This document shows, in pieces, positions 43,778 to 56,000 of a stretch of 64,000 nt of DNA. Where the stretch lies: positions 1,178,001-1,242,000 of the forward strand of contig JAMXDE010000005.1 in NCBI GenBank assembly GCA_026770025.1, in the 5' to 3' direction. This DNA comes from Craspedostauros australis. Taxonomy: Eukaryota > Bacillariophyta > Bacillariophyceae > Mastogloiales > Achnanthaceae. A program made the position numbers and the translations under genes. Below the pieces are notes generated by a model. That model saw only the letters and a list, made by a program, of their open reading frames with translations, had not been told where the DNA came from and searched no databases. Within the stretch, counting starts at the first letter, position 1, and each line of letters starts with the position of its first letter.

Positions 43778-44181
43778 GGATTCTGATGCATACGGATGCA
43801 TGTTCTTGTACCCTACTATACTCTAGTGTATGCGCTGCGAGCAAAGAATGTTAGAACACTCCATATTCAAAGAGGATGGTGAGCAGTTTCACGAGATCTA
43901 CCAGTCAATACAATGCCACAGTCATCCCGTTTCATCTCACCATCGTGGCTCATACCGTGCTTTGAGTTGAAACAATTGCCATCGCACTCTACGTTAGGTA
44001 GACCAAAAGAAATGCCCAGGCCGCCAATCGCACGTCTATTGGCACACTGTGGTACGTATCAACGTCGTGTTGCGGGGTTCGTGCTCTGGACGAATCCTCG
44101 CCTGCGTCGACCATAGAGTATGGTATTTGTAAATGTATACGTACTGCGAGTAATCTATTGGTACTATTACATTGTAGTATT
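43778..44181. other. Convergent intergenic region
   Basis: 3' ends of the epimerase (plus) and the primase-helicase (minus) face each other. No gene seen. Confidence 0.5.
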
Positions 44182-47028
44182 CTATTTACCATCCCATGTC
44201 TGCAATTCCAGGTCACCTGGCGAAAGACACCTATCCCAAACGCCGCTACCCTCAGGCGGCGGCGAAGGAGGTGGCGGTGGTGGTGGACGTCGAGGCTGTC
44301 TTTTGCCGCCGCCACCACCAGGGCGCATTGTAAACGGCTCACCTTCGTCGTCGTCCAACATGCGCTCATCTTCACTGTATCTGCCAGTCTTTCTGTCGAA
44401 AAAGAGCGGCGTGACGCCCGTCGTTCCGTCAAAACGGTTCTTCTTGATGTCGATGTACTTACGCCGTCCATCGAACTGCAAGATCATCACCGTGTCGGCC
44501 TCTTGGGTTGCTTTGGCGGAACCGTAAATCGACGAGATGCCCAGCTTGGTGGTCTCGTCTTCCTTGCGAGGGTGAACGACGAGCACGAGATGGACGTTGT
44601 GCTCCGTCGCGAACTTGCGGAACTTCTCGATCGCCAAATCCTGCACGTCGAATTTGTCGAACGATGACCTCGTTGACACGTTCCTCGATATCATGAACTG
44701 CATGTTGTCCAGGATAATGAGACTCACGTCGTCAACGTACACGGCGTACTCCATCGCATCGATGACCTCGTCAATGTCGGAACCGCCATGAAAGCGCATG
44801 AAGAAGAGCGGGAGGTTCTCGAAGCGATCGGCCAGTGCGTTCAGTCGTACCTCGACATCGTCGGTCCCGGCAACGGGCAACGGTGCTCTGCCAAACTGCT
44901 GCATCAGCTTGTGTATCAATCTCGTGTTCTTGATCTCGAAGCTGCCCCAGAGGCAATTGGTCCCCTGCTCGGCAAGATCGATCGACAGTTGGCCCAGCAG
45001 CGTCGTCTTGCCACTACCTGTTGGCCCCGTGAAGACGGTCAGCTCCCCTTTTCGGAATCCCTTAATCGTGTTGGTCAGCATGGGGAGGCTCTTCACTGGT
45101 ATTCCGGAGTATTCGTTTGGATTCATGATTTCATGCAGCACGTCCTTGCGCAGGTTCTTGAAGGTGAGGATTTTATCGTGCTGGATGTGCTCCGCTTCTT
45201 CGATGTACTTGTTGAGGTCCAAGCCCATGCGAAGGGCGTCGTTCGCATCCTTCGCTTCCTCGCAACGGACAACGTAGGCTCGGCCGAGACCTATCTTCTT
45301 GGCGAATTTCTCGGCACCCTCCAGCCCAGGCGCGTCGTTGTCCATCCACAAGTAGACCTTCTCGAAGCGTTCCAACAACGGCAATACCTCGACCGGCAGC
45401 GACCGACAACCGTTGGGAAGCGACACGGCAGGGCGATCCGTCGCCTGGCGTACAGCCATCGCATCGTACTCGCCTTCCGTCACGATGACCTCCTTGCAAT
45501 CGTCGGGCACAGTATGAAATCCAAACAGACCCCACCCTCCTCCGGAGGGATCGAGCCGTTGCCAACCTTTCTGCTCGACGGCGCGGACCTTGATCCTTCG
45601 CGTGATGAAGAAATCGTCAGGATCAGGCTTGGTGTCAGCTGTTTTCGATGTGTCACTGTCAGTTGTCTCTTCGGAATCGTTCTTCCGAATCGACGCATCC
45701 TTGTTTTCTTCCCCCGTTGTCTCGCTGCGGGCGGTGATGGCTGCCGCGGTTTCTGTCGTTTTGGAGTCGTCTGTTGATAATGGCGACGAGGCGCTGGCAG
45801 GTACACTAGCAGCAGTGGTGCCGCTTTCGACCTGCGCGTTGCGGTTCGAATGAATAAACTTGGCACCGCGCAGCTCCTCCTGTATCTTGACATCGCCGAC
45901 CTTGAGCATCCACGGGAAGGTGACGCAATCGGCAGATTCGTAACCAGAATCGGTCGGGAATTTGTATGTGGCGCTGCCCACGCCGTAGGTGCGCAGCGTT
46001 TGCCGCGTCAATCCGCGTTCGTTGATCAAGTAGTCCAGTACCTTGTTCGGCTTTCCCCCGTTGTCGGCGCCGTCCATGTCAAGCAGCAGCGAGCTATACA
46101 GCGCCGCCAATCTGGGTTCGGGCATTGGCAGACAGCGTACGGACTCGTTCTTTGGTGCGTTCGCACTTATGTTCATGCCCGCACCAGCGTACTGGTTTCG
46201 TCCTTGCGATGTGCCAGGACTCGGTTGCCACTGCAGACCTTGCGATGATCCCTGCCTGCCGGCTGGATTGATGTTGCCGCTTTCCACCTGATGCGAACCG
46301 CCGAGGTTGAGCTTGAAATCGTACCAGCTGCCGCTGTGTGCGCACCTGTGACAGAAGTAGGCGCCGCCCCCGATCTGCACGTAGAGCTTGTAGAGGTTGC
46401 TGGCCTTGCCCCTGGTCGGTCTGTCGGACGCATTGCAGAATGGGCACTCCTTGATGATGACGTGCGTGTTGGTAATGCGCATCTCGCCCTTGTGGATGCC
46501 GTGCATCTCGCAGTAATCAATGATGTTCTGCGAAGTGATGTTGAGGTTGTTGTGCTTGCTCACGAAGACCTTGTTGCGAAGCTGCTGCGAACGTATTCCG
46601 AATGGGTGGCTGTGGATGCCGATGGTTGGCATGGTTGGCATGCTGGACATGGTTGGCATGACTGTCATGGCGCATGATCCGCTAATGGTGCCAAGATGCA
46701 GAGCCATGCGAGGTGGACTGCTGCATGTCACTCTTGATACTTGTGACGTGCCTGCATTATCGCTAATGCCGTAGCTGCTGTCGCTGTCGCCACTGCTATT
46801 GCCACTGTTGTCGCCGCTGCGGCGGAAATGATGAGAACAGCACGCAGCAAAGGAACAGGAGCAAGAGCCGCCGAATGGAGGAGCGGAACAAGGCGTTCTC
46901 GTTGCCGTCATCTTGCTCGCCTGCTGAGAGAAGTCAAAAGCGTTCGTCTTGCCATGGCAATTGGCAGTAGCAGACGAGTGCGGATGCCTCACGGCAAGTC
47001 CTTGCTTCCTCAGAACAGACCGCAACAT
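44182..47028 (-). CDS. Twinkle-type organellar DNA primase-helicase
   Basis: 948 aa. Start ATG 47028 (MLRSVLRKQGLAVRHPHSS), a basic organelle presequence; the longer open frame upstream has a composition unlike a presequence. Order of parts: zinc-binding domain (ECPFC 195/198 and YFCHRC 226/229), linker, TOPRIM primase core (VTEGEYDA, E518; WMDNDAPG, D563/D565), then a RecA-like helicase with Walker A GPTGSGKTT (668-676), Walker B LIILDN (770-775), VVHPRK and GSAKATQEADTV near the end. This is the full T7 gp4 layout, so primase activity as well as 5'-3' helicase activity is expected, as in plant Twinkle. A 60-80-residue S/T-rich insert lies before the primase core. The tail is G-rich, then PRRPPPPPPP. 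Works at the mitochondrial and/or plastid replication fork. Confidence 0.93.
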   Translation of the reverse strand: MLRSVLRKQGLAVRHPHSSATANCHGKTNAFDFSQQASKMTATRTPCSAPPFGGSCSCSFAACCSHHFRRSGDNSGNSSGDSDSSYGISDNAGTSQVSRVTCSSPPRMALHLGTISGSCAMTVMPTMSSMPTMPTIGIHSHPFGIRSQQLRNKVFVSKHNNLNITSQNIIDYCEMHGIHKGEMRITNTHVIIKECPFCNASDRPTRGKASNLYKLYVQIGGGAYFCHRCAHSGSWYDFKLNLGGSHQVESGNINPAGRQGSSQGLQWQPSPGTSQGRNQYAGAGMNISANAPKNESVRCLPMPEPRLAALYSSLLLDMDGADNGGKPNKVLDYLINERGLTRQTLRTYGVGSATYKFPTDSGYESADCVTFPWMLKVGDVKIQEELRGAKFIHSNRNAQVESGTTAASVPASASSPLSTDDSKTTETAAAITARSETTGEENKDASIRKNDSEETTDSDTSKTADTKPDPDDFFITRRIKVRAVEQKGWQRLDPSGGGWGLFGFHTVPDDCKEVIVTEGEYDAMAVRQATDRPAVSLPNGCRSLPVEVLPLLERFEKVYLWMDNDAPGLEGAEKFAKKIGLGRAYVVRCEEAKDANDALRMGLDLNKYIEEAEHIQHDKILTFKNLRKDVLHEIMNPNEYSGIPVKSLPMLTNTIKGFRKGELTVFTGPTGSGKTTLLGQLSIDLAEQGTNCLWGSFEIKNTRLIHKLMQQFGRAPLPVAGTDDVEVRLNALADRFENLPLFFMRFHGGSDIDEVIDAMEYAVYVDDVSLIILDNMQFMISRNVSTRSSFDKFDVQDLAIEKFRKFATEHNVHLVLVVHPRKEDETTKLGISSIYGSAKATQEADTVMILQFDGRRKYIDIKKNRFDGTTGVTPLFFDRKTGRYSEDERMLDDDEGEPFTMRPGGGGGKRQPRRPPPPPPPSPPPEGSGVWDRCLSPGDLELQTWDGK

Positions 47029-47572
47029 GGTGACATTGGCTGGATTGCAGAATATGAGAGGTGAGTTGCATTCGTATGGCTTGTGTGACTTGCGTAACTT
47101 GCGCAACTTGCATATCTTGTGCGACTTGTGTGGCTCCCAACGATAGTGGTTGGTGCTCAAACCTGCCCCTCCTTTCTTGGTCATCTGCTCGAGATGTGTC
47201 AAGGCGCAATCACAAAACAGGGAGAAGGTTTCCACGGATGGCCACAATTTGCGTTTCAAAATGTTAGAGTTTTCTCGCAAAAGACATCCCTCGGACAGAT
47301 AACAGATTGCAGGACGTGTTTGGAAACATCTTCCAGGGCTGTACTGGACGTTTGTCGTTCGTCGGCAGTTTCATGGGTTCTAGCATTTAATCAAGTATAG
47401 GCCTACGCATCACATCATGCTTGTGCGAGCGGAGCATGGCAGAGGAGGAGGGTGCCCTCCTGAATTTTGAGTACTCTCTCTCCAGGGAACATTATAACGA
47501 GCTGCGTACTATATGTGTTAGAGTCGCAGCATTCCGTCATTAAAAGCTCTCGGAATCCAACGGACTGTGCAA
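47029..47572. other. Short intergenic region
   Basis: Upstream leader of the primase-helicase and 3' flank of the TLC gene. The minus-strand frame is open to 47280, with a run of short imperfect repeats (CTTGTGTGACTTGCGTAACT) at about 47070-47135. No separate gene. Confidence 0.45.
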
Positions 47573-49333
47573 TCATATTTGCTCATGAAAATCGGGGACC
47601 ATTGGCAGCGATGCAACGCTCCTGGTCGATGTGCCATGGCGTGCAGATCGTGATCCGAAGACCTCTTCGATGTGGTCAATGTCTTCGTGGCTCAGCCCGC
47701 TTCCATCGTCGGCCTCGTCTGCGTCCTGTGCATGCTCAGTCGTCATATCCAGCTGCAGTTCCAGTTCAAGCTGAGATAACGCTGCGGCAATCTCAGTTGT
47801 CGGTCGTCGTCGCTGCAGTCGTGATCGTGTTTGTGGTTGCGTTTGTGTTTGCTGCTCTTCTAAGTCGCCCGTTGCGAGGACCATGTTGGAACGAGTCGAC
47901 AGCATCCTTTGCAGGCGGGCCAACCGAACCGACTGCTGCGCTCTGAAATCGTCCAGCATGATTTCCTCAGGTGGCGCAGAGCTCTCGTAGGATGCCAAGA
48001 TTATGTCAGACTCGCGACGACGAGAGCGTTGGTTGCGAGAATGCAGGCTGCGGTGACCATCGTTGAAGCTGGGCTGTCGGAGATGTATGCTCTGTCGCAG
48101 ACTGGATCTGCGTCGCTGGGCCTTCGGGGATAGACAGGCATGCCCAGAGGGTTGAGAAGTGTCGTCCGGCGTGGTCGGCTTCCTGGATTCTGACATGCAG
48201 CCAGCTGCCTCGATGTCCTTATCGGTGTCTCGCATCTCATTCAAGTCCTGGACGGTATCGCTTCCGCTGCTCTCGTCCGAACTGTTGTCTCGGCGCATGC
48301 GCTGGCACCGAACTCCCAACGAGTAGAGAATATTGACAGCGTACATCTGCGATCCGAACAAGATGAGCATCAACGGGAAGAATGAGACTCTCCAAAACCA
48401 AACCCACCTCAAGTTGTCGCCCTCGAAGTTGAGGAAAGCGTAATGGATGATGACGACGGTGCTCATCACCGTAATGGCAACCTTCAGCACGAGCGCTTGA
48501 ACGGCGGCAGCGTAGAAGAGGAGGCCCTGCCATGCTGGAAAGACGTTGAGTCGGAACGCTAACAGCGCGACGAAGCTGCACGAATAGAACAGAGTGTGTG
48601 GAGTAGGCGGAGGTTGCCCGAGGACGGACAGGATGCGGTTTTGCACGAAAAGGGAACGAAAGAAAGAACGAGAAATGGTGAGCATGGCTGTGGTGAGAGG
48701 GCGAGTGTGATGGCCAGCTTTGCGATCTCAGACACTTCGGTCGTCTCCAGGCCACGACACATGCCCTTGAACTTACCTCATCTGCTCAGTGGTCGCGTAC
48801 ATACCCATGAGGCAAATCATTCGGATGTAGAGCATGTTGCCAGTATCCGAGAAGGACGCCGATCCAAGCTGGGCCAGGAGCAGCGTGGAGATGTGATGCG
48901 TGAGCAATGGCCAGCCGATTGTGAGACGGTAGATGATCTCCCACACGTACAGTACAATGACGATCTGGAGGGAGAATGAGAGCCATTCGATGCGGTCCTG
49001 TGTGGTGTGGTCCTTCAATTGCAAGACCACATCCCAGCCTCCGTAGATCTGGAGACAGAAGGCAAAGGTCGTCATGATGAGCTGCATTATGTAGGTGATG
49101 GTGTTCTTCTTCTTGTCGACGGAAAGGAGCGAGTAGCGCTCGCCGATGTTCATGAACGCGATGGACTGGATGGAGCGTTCTGCGCAATTGGCAAACGCCC
49201 AGGTTGCGATGAGGAAAGACATGGTGAACCAGCCGTACTGGAAGACGTTCTTGTAATCCAACACGTGCGATTCTGGGACGATGTATAGATCATCGTCTCC
49301 TCCTTCTTGGAGTGGTACCATCATGGCTGCCAT
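47573..49333 (-). CDS. TLC (TRAM-LAG1-CLN8)-domain membrane protein, two exons
   Basis: Exon 1 is 49333-48777, exon 2 is 48575-47573, joined in frame to 519 aa by a 201-nt intron (donor GAG|GTAAGT, acceptor GTGCAG). The join reads TTEQM-SFVALLAFRLNVFPAW, which restores a continuous membrane segment. Start ATG 49333 has an ACC context. There are about seven spans: FTMSFLIATWAF, IMQLIMTTFAFC, FSLQIVIVLYVW, then WPLLTHHISTLLLAQ with the HH pair of TLC proteins, MLYIRMICLM, GLLFYAAAVQALVL and FFPLMLILFGSQM. The last 230 residues are cytosolic and S/R/Q-rich. TLC proteins act on lipids (ceramide synthase, fatty-acid sensing); the HH pair alone does not show which. Confidence 0.8.
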
Positions 49334-51171
49334 GGTTGCTGGAGGATGTCTTGGTTGTTGTGGTGCGCTGATGTAATGGGCCTGCAGCTCGAAACGAGTG
49401 GTGTGATCTGCGGTGCTTGGGATCTGCTCTTTGCTTCTCTTGAGTTTCTGTATTTTATGGCGGCCTGTCGTGATGAAGAGAGGAAAGAGATGCACCATAC
49501 GAGTCCTCGCACGGAGTCCGGTACTCCGCCCCACCATGTTCGAGTTGCCGTATCTCCCAGTCCCATCTTCTGAGTATTAATGACCGCAGTCCATCGGTAT
49601 TGTTTTGCTTCGACAAGTGATCATGATACCGAGACATCGCTCAAAATAGGCGCTTGCGCTGATAGCTTCTTGGAAAAGTGATAAGCCAAACGGCGCCAAC
49701 GACATCAGTGCTTCCGCAGTTCTCATCACGGCAAGGATGCGGCTGGAATTGAATATTTGCAGAAGAGCATGTCAAGTTCGCGGTCTGCGAAAGTCACCCT
49801 TCCGACACAGGCCTCGGAGACGAACGACACGTTGTGGCGGCGGTCGAACTGATTCTCTTGCCTACGTCTATTACTCGGATGCAAGAGACTTTCCGAAGTG
49901 GCAACACCGCCATCTTGTGCATGGCCCATTTGAGTACCTGTAGCCTCTTCGGTTCATGTTGATGTTAAGAGAACAACTTGCATCACTTTAATATCGATTT
50001 TCTTCCATCTGTCTCATCCAATCATCGAAAGCCGTGGCTGCTTAATCTCGTTCGGATGCTCCCTCTCGTGTGTATTGTTACCCTTAATAGTACACACAAG
50101 AGCGCTCAGACGAGTATGGCCACACTACGGAGAGAGGCGAAGTTGGTCGTCACCAATGGAAGTGGCACGACCCATCCACCTTGCGATCCTTTTCCTTGTT
50201 TTTTGGGTACAAAGCAACCCGAACAGTCATGGATGGATTTGCCCTCGTTTTGCTTTCACCTCACTTTTCTCCTGAGGCTCTCCGCCCCATCTCGCTGTGC
50301 CCAGTGCAGTGGTGCAACATCACATGTTCGCGCTCGGGTGCAGTCTAGCTCGCACTCGTACCGTTGTTGAAGAAAACAAGAGAAAGCCATGCTGTTGAAG
50401 ATCCATGCACTCCCACCTCCCGGCAGGTAGAGACAGACTCAGAGAGTACCCGTAGATTGTTGTACATACTATTATATGCTCTACCATTCATAGCCATCCC
50501 TCATCGAGCAGAAGGAGAGAGACAGAGAGAAAGCGGAGCGGCACGTCTCTCCAAGGAACAAGAAGAAAGCGCATGAACAGACAAGATATCCTGTCGCTCG
50601 TTTTTGTTCGTCACCTCACCAGACGACCCATGGCAACGCAATCATTGACGGTAACTCTGCAGAGATGTATCGCACCATAGCTCATTCCCGGCTGTAGCCA
50701 CAGCCCGTGGGCAACGAACCCAAAGGGTCACGCGTATCAGTCTTGCTCTTTTTATGTGTTCGTTCCTCTCAATTCTGTGAATTTCTGTCCTAACTTGCCT
50801 AGGCTATGAATCGAAAAGACAGTTTAACGGTCTTAACGTTCAATGTCGTCCATCCGCGCTGATCCATTCGTGAATGGCTTCCTGAGCTTGAGTCTAAAAA
50901 AGGATGCCAGACTGATAAAATGATGTGTTGTTGTTCAGTCGTATGAAATTCGTGAATTGTGAGGCATCGTTTCATAAGTACCAAAATACAACAATTTACC
51001 GCAAGATGATGAAAGAGAAAGTCCAACCGTTTCGGTGGTCGGAAGGACTCCGGATCGCTACCCATCGGACTTGTTTTGAGTGAAGACCATCACGTTTTCG
51101 CCGGAAAGCACATGGTCTCAATACCGGTGTGACAACTTCGCGAAGTGCTTTGAGAGAACGTGTCGCCGAAC
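49334..51171. other. Gene-free region left of the Harbinger element
   Basis: 1.8 kb with only short open frames and no recognised domain. Ends at the ATT that flanks the transposon. Confidence 0.4.
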
Positions 51172-51174
51172 ATT

Positions 51175-51207
51175 AGGGAGATATCGCACGTAAAATGAAG
51201 CCACCCC
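51175..51207 (+). repeat. Left terminal inverted repeat of the Harbinger element
   Basis: AGGGAGATATCGCA exact against the right end, then CGTAAAATGAAG against TGTAATTTGATG, and a C-rich block that is less alike. Confidence 0.85.
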
Positions 51208-51544
51208 TGGAACCTGTCGTGGTGACAACCAGTGGGGATCTCTCCCCAAATGTTCGCATTCGTGTTGGATCTTGGAGGGACTGGATTTAGTCTGTGTAGT
51301 CGTACATGTGGGTCGTGATTGATGCCTACCTTCGTGCTTCAGCAGATATCGTTGGCGCCACATTTCCATCCCGAAGCCGTACGAGATGATGGCAAACTAT
51401 TTCTTGTTGTTCTCCTGTGCGGGGGCACGATACTTTTGGTCCACACATTCTCCCTGCCTCCTCCTGCCTATCTTCCCTCGCCTATTTGCTGCGTTTCAGT
51501 TCCGCTTGAGTGCTTCTCTCTTCCCTTCGTCACCTTCTCTTCGC

Positions 51545-52759
51545 ATGCCTCGCCGCGTCTGGAACTGTCTTCCCGAGCGTCAGGCTTGCTCTGAGGCAAA
51601 GGATATGTTCATCGACGCGGCCACATGGCTGTCACAGGTCCACATCGACGAACTTGACGACGACGACATCGAGACCTTCGTCCAGCACTTCGGCAACGTC
51701 ATGGCCCTCGGGATCCATGCTTTGCGATTGCAGCGCCAATACCTTCTCCCCATGCAGCCACCTCGGCGTCATTCAAATCGCGGCGTCACCATTCGTCAGA
51801 TCCGCGATGGAGAGGATATCGACCACTTTCGGTTCCGCAAGGACCATCTGCGACGGTTGGTCGTTGCCTTTTGGCCCAAATTTCAGGCTGTATCCGGTGA
51901 GCAAGACCCCACCTCCATAGAGGTCAAGAACCGTTTGACGGTCTCCTTTGAAGTTGGCTTCCTGATCATGATCTATCGATTGGCGCATCGAGGTCGGTTT
52001 TGCGACATGGAGGACCGTTTTGACATGGATGTCAATCGGCTTTCGTGCATCTGTGGCACCTTCTTTTTCTACTTTCATGCCATTGCAGCTCCATACCTCA
52101 GCGACCTGGGGTTGTTCCAGCCTCGGTTCGCCTCTTACGCTCACAACGTCAGTGTGCTCACAAAGGACTTGGTGGACAACATTATTGGATTCGTCGATGG
52201 GACATTCAGTGCAACATGTCGGCCGACGTACAACCAACGGATGGCATACTCTGGGCACAAGCACATGCACGGAATTAAGTTCCAGGGTATTGTTGGTGCA
52301 GATGGCTTGATCCTGCATTATTATGGTCCTATCCTTGGAAGCCGCCATGATTCCTTCATGCTCCGCGAGAGTGGCGTCGAGCCGCGGATGAGAGAATTGA
52401 TGCCACTTCCAGGGTTCCAAAGGCCATACCGTTTGTACGGTGATCCAGCATATGCCACAACAGCATACGTGCTTGGTGCATTTCGAAACACAGTTGAGGG
52501 TTCCCCTGAAGCTCTGTGCAACAGGGACATGTCCTCTGCGCGAATCTGCGTCGAATGGGAGTTCATGGAGATTGGTAAATCGTTTCCCTTCCTCGATGTG
52601 AAGAACCAAATGAAAATCTATTGGAACCCCCTCACACACATGCACTACATTGCGGCATTCCTCACAAACTTCCGTTGCATCTTCTATGGCAATGAACAAT
52701 CTGCACGGTATACTTCTGCAAAGCTCACAGCAGAGGAGTACCTTGCCTTGGTACCATGA
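51545..52759 (+). CDS. PIF/Harbinger transposase (DDE superfamily 4)
   Basis: 404 aa from ATG 51545; the frame is open from ATG 51386, but the extra 53 residues are hydrophobic and unlike this family, so I prefer the inner start. The N-terminal half is helical with the DNA-binding HTH expected near FRFRKDHLRRLVVAFW. The catalytic core follows: FVDGTFSATCRP (about D217), HGIKFQGIVGADGLI, GSRHDSFML, YGDPAYATTAYVL (about D299) and ARICVEWEFMEIG (about E337). This is the D-D-E spacing and motif set of HARBI1-type nucleases. Cuts and rejoins the element's ends, probably together with the partner protein at 57851-59323. No introns. Confidence 0.92.
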   Translation: MPRRVWNCLPERQACSEAKDMFIDAATWLSQVHIDELDDDDIETFVQHFGNVMALGIHALRLQRQYLLPMQPPRRHSNRGVTIRQIRDGEDIDHFRFRKDHLRRLVVAFWPKFQAVSGEQDPTSIEVKNRLTVSFEVGFLIMIYRLAHRGRFCDMEDRFDMDVNRLSCICGTFFFYFHAIAAPYLSDLGLFQPRFASYAHNVSVLTKDLVDNIIGFVDGTFSATCRPTYNQRMAYSGHKHMHGIKFQGIVGADGLILHYYGPILGSRHDSFMLRESGVEPRMRELMPLPGFQRPYRLYGDPAYATTAYVLGAFRNTVEGSPEALCNRDMSSARICVEWEFMEIGKSFPFLDVKNQMKIYWNPLTHMHYIAAFLTNFRCIFYGNEQSARYTSAKLTAEEYLALVP

Positions 52760-53079
52760 ATCACATCAACTAGTCTGATACACATAATACATATTTAGGC
52801 TCTGGCTATATTCAAATTCTCTCTCCATCTTGCGTGGGATGCTCCACGGTTGATTGGTTAGATAGTCAGCAGTGCCAGTGAAGTCAGCGGCTACGACCAT
52901 GCAGCAAATACCGATCCACTACCATGTGTTCTGCCATGGATGGATTGGCAACACCAGCAGCAGCTTCGGTGGCCTTGCATTCCACAATCCATGGATGTGC
53001 AGCAACAGCAACCACGGCGAAGACTGTGACGACCATGCTGTGCCATGTGCCGCCGTTGCTCCTCATCCATCATTTGTAG
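52760..53079. other. Transition between transposase and satellite
   Basis: No gene. The ATGG/GCAGC-rich sequence from about 52.9 kb begins to resemble degraded satellite units. Confidence 0.5.
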
Positions 53080-56000
53080 ATTGGATTGGACAGAGACAGT
53101 GACGGAGGCATGTCCAGCCGCGCGCACCATGTGGGGTCCATCGGCGTCAGTGCTCCTCCACCATCTAAGGATCAACAGTGGCGACGGCAGCGACGATCGA
53201 GTGGAGCATGCCATGCGCCATCATCACTGCTCCTCCATCATCCATTGATTGGCAGCGACGATGGCAGTGACGATGGCAGGGACGATCGCGCAGACCATGT
53301 GATGCGCTGCCATCTCTGCTCCTCCACCCAGGGATCGGCAACAACGATGGCAGTGACGATGGTGGGGACGATCGTGCCGAACATTCGATGCGCCACCATC
53401 TCTGCTCCTCCATTCATGGATCCGCAACGACGATGACAGACACGATGACAGGGACGATTGTGCCGAACATTCGATGCGCCGCCATCTCTGCTCCTTCACT
53501 CATGGATCGGCAACGACGATGGCCGCGGCGATGGCAGGGATGATTGTGCTGAACATTCGATGCGCCACCATCTCTGCTCCTCCATTCATGGATCCGCAAC
53601 GACGATAGCAGACACGATGGTGGGGACGATCGTGCCGAACATTCGATGCGCCGCCATCTCTGCTCCTCCACCCAGGGATCGGCAACAACGATGGCAGTGA
53701 CGATGGTGGAGACGATCGTGCCGAACATTCGATGCGCCACCATCTCTGCTCCTCCACCCAGGGATCGGCAACGACGATGGCAGTGACGATGGTGGGGACG
53801 ATTGTGCCGAACATTCGATGCGCCACCATCTCTGCTCCTCCATTCATGGATCCGCAACGACGATGGCAGTCACGATGGCAAGGACAATCGCGCGAAACAT
53901 TCGATACGCCTCCATCTCTGCTCCTCCATTCATGGATCCGCAACGACGATAGCAGACACGATGGTGGGGACGATTGTGCCGAACATTCGATGCGCCACCA
54001 TCTCTGCTCCTCCATTCATGGACCCGCAACGACGATAGCAGACACGATGGTGGGGACGATCGTGCCGAACATTCGATACGCTGCCATCTCTGCTCCTCCA
54101 CCCAGGGATCGGCAACGACGATGGCAGTGACGATGGCAGGGACGATTGTGCCGAACATTCGATGCGCCACCATCTCTGCTCCTCCATTCATGGATCCGCA
54201 ACGACGATAGCAGACACGATGGTGGGGACGATCGTGCCGAACATTCGATGCGCCACCATCTCTGCTCCTCCACCCAGGGATCGGCAACGACGATAGCAGA
54301 CACGATGGTGAGGACGATCGTGCCGAACATTCGATGCGTCACCATCTCTGCTCCTCCATTCATGGACCCGCAACGACGATAGCAGACACGATGGTGGGGA
54401 CGATTGTGCCGAACATTCGATGCGCCACCATCTCTGCTCCTCCATTCATGGATCCGCAACGACGATGGCAGTCACGATGGCAAGGACAATCGCGCGAAAC
54501 ATTCGATGCGCCTCCATCTCTGCTCCTCCATTCATGGATCCGCAACGACGATAGCAGACACGATGGTGGGGACGATTGTGCCGAACATTCGATGCGCCAC
54601 CATCTCTGCTCCTCCATTCATGGATCCGCAACGACGATGGCAGTCACGATGGCAAGGACAATCGCGCGAAACATTCGATGCGCCACCATCTCTGCTCCTC
54701 CATTCATGGATCGGCAACGACGATGGCAGTCACGATGGCAGGGACGATTGTGCCGAACATTCGATGCGCCACCATCTCTGCTCCTCCACCCAGGGATCGG
54801 CAACGACGATAGCAGTGACGATGGTGGGGACGATCGTGCCGAACATTCGATGCGTCACCATCTCTGCTCTTCCACTCATGGATCGGCAAGGACGATGGCC
54901 GCGGCGATGGTAGCGATGATGGCAGGGATGATTGTGCCGAACATTCGATGCGCCGCCATCGCTCCTCCTCCATTCATAGATCTGCAACGACGATGGCAGT
55001 CACGATGGCAGGGACGATCGCGCGGAACATTCGATGCGTCACCATCTCTGCTCTTCCACTCATGGATCGGCAAGGATGATGGCCGCGGCGATGGCAGTGA
55101 CGATATGATGGCAGGGATGATTGTGTTGAACATTCGATGCGCCACCATCTCTGCTCCTCCACCCAGGGATGGGCAATGATGATGGCCGCAGCGATGGCAG
55201 TGATGATTGTGCCGAACATTCGATGCGCCACCATCTCTGCTCCTTCACTCATGGATCGGCAAGGACAATGGCAGTCACGATGGCAGTGACGATGGTGGGG
55301 AACATTCGATGCGCCACCATCTCTGCTCCTTCACTCATGGATCGGCAATGATGATGGCCGCGGCGATGGCATTGACGATGGTGCCGAACATTCGATGCGG
55401 CACCATCTCTGATCCTTCACTCATGGATTGGCAAGGACGATGGCGACGACGATGGTAGACACGATGGCAGGGATGATTGTGTCGAACATTCGATGCGCCA
55501 CCATCTCTGCTCCTCCACCCAGGGAGCGGCAATGATGATGGCCGCGGCGATGGCAGTGATGATTGTGCCGAACATTCGATGCGCCATCATCTCTGCTCCT
55601 TCACTCATGTATCGGCAAGGATGATGGCCGCGACGATGGCCGCGACGATGGCAGACACGATGACAGGGACGATCGCGCGGAACATTCGATGCGTCACCAT
55701 CTCTGCTCCTTCACTCATAGATCGGCAAGGACAATGGCAGTCACGATGGCAGTGACGATGGTGGGGAACATTCGATGCGCCACCATCTCTGCTCCTTCAC
55801 CCATGGATCGGCAGTGACGATGGCCGCGGCGATGGCAGTGACGATGGTGCCGAACATTCGATGCGCCACCATCTCTGCTCCTTCACCCATGGATCGGCAG
55901 TGACGATGGCCGCGGCGATGGCAGTGACGATGGTGCCGAACATTCGATGCGTCACCATCTCTGATCCTTCACTCATGGATTGGCAACGACGATGACCGTG

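Noticed and set aside
44788-45777. 329-codon plus-strand frame inside the primase-helicase gene
   Set aside because: Antisense shadow of the TOPRIM/helicase coding sequence.
51160-51174. Match of GCCGAACATT between the left flank of the Harbinger element and the satellite unit
   Set aside because: Only ten bases, and the satellite offers about 48 chances to match; probably coincidence.
53302-55179. Long open frames on both strands (up to 281 codons) that might look like a repeat-protein family
   Set aside because: They consist only of the 86-bp satellite and restart in the same way every 258 bp; no independent coding signal.
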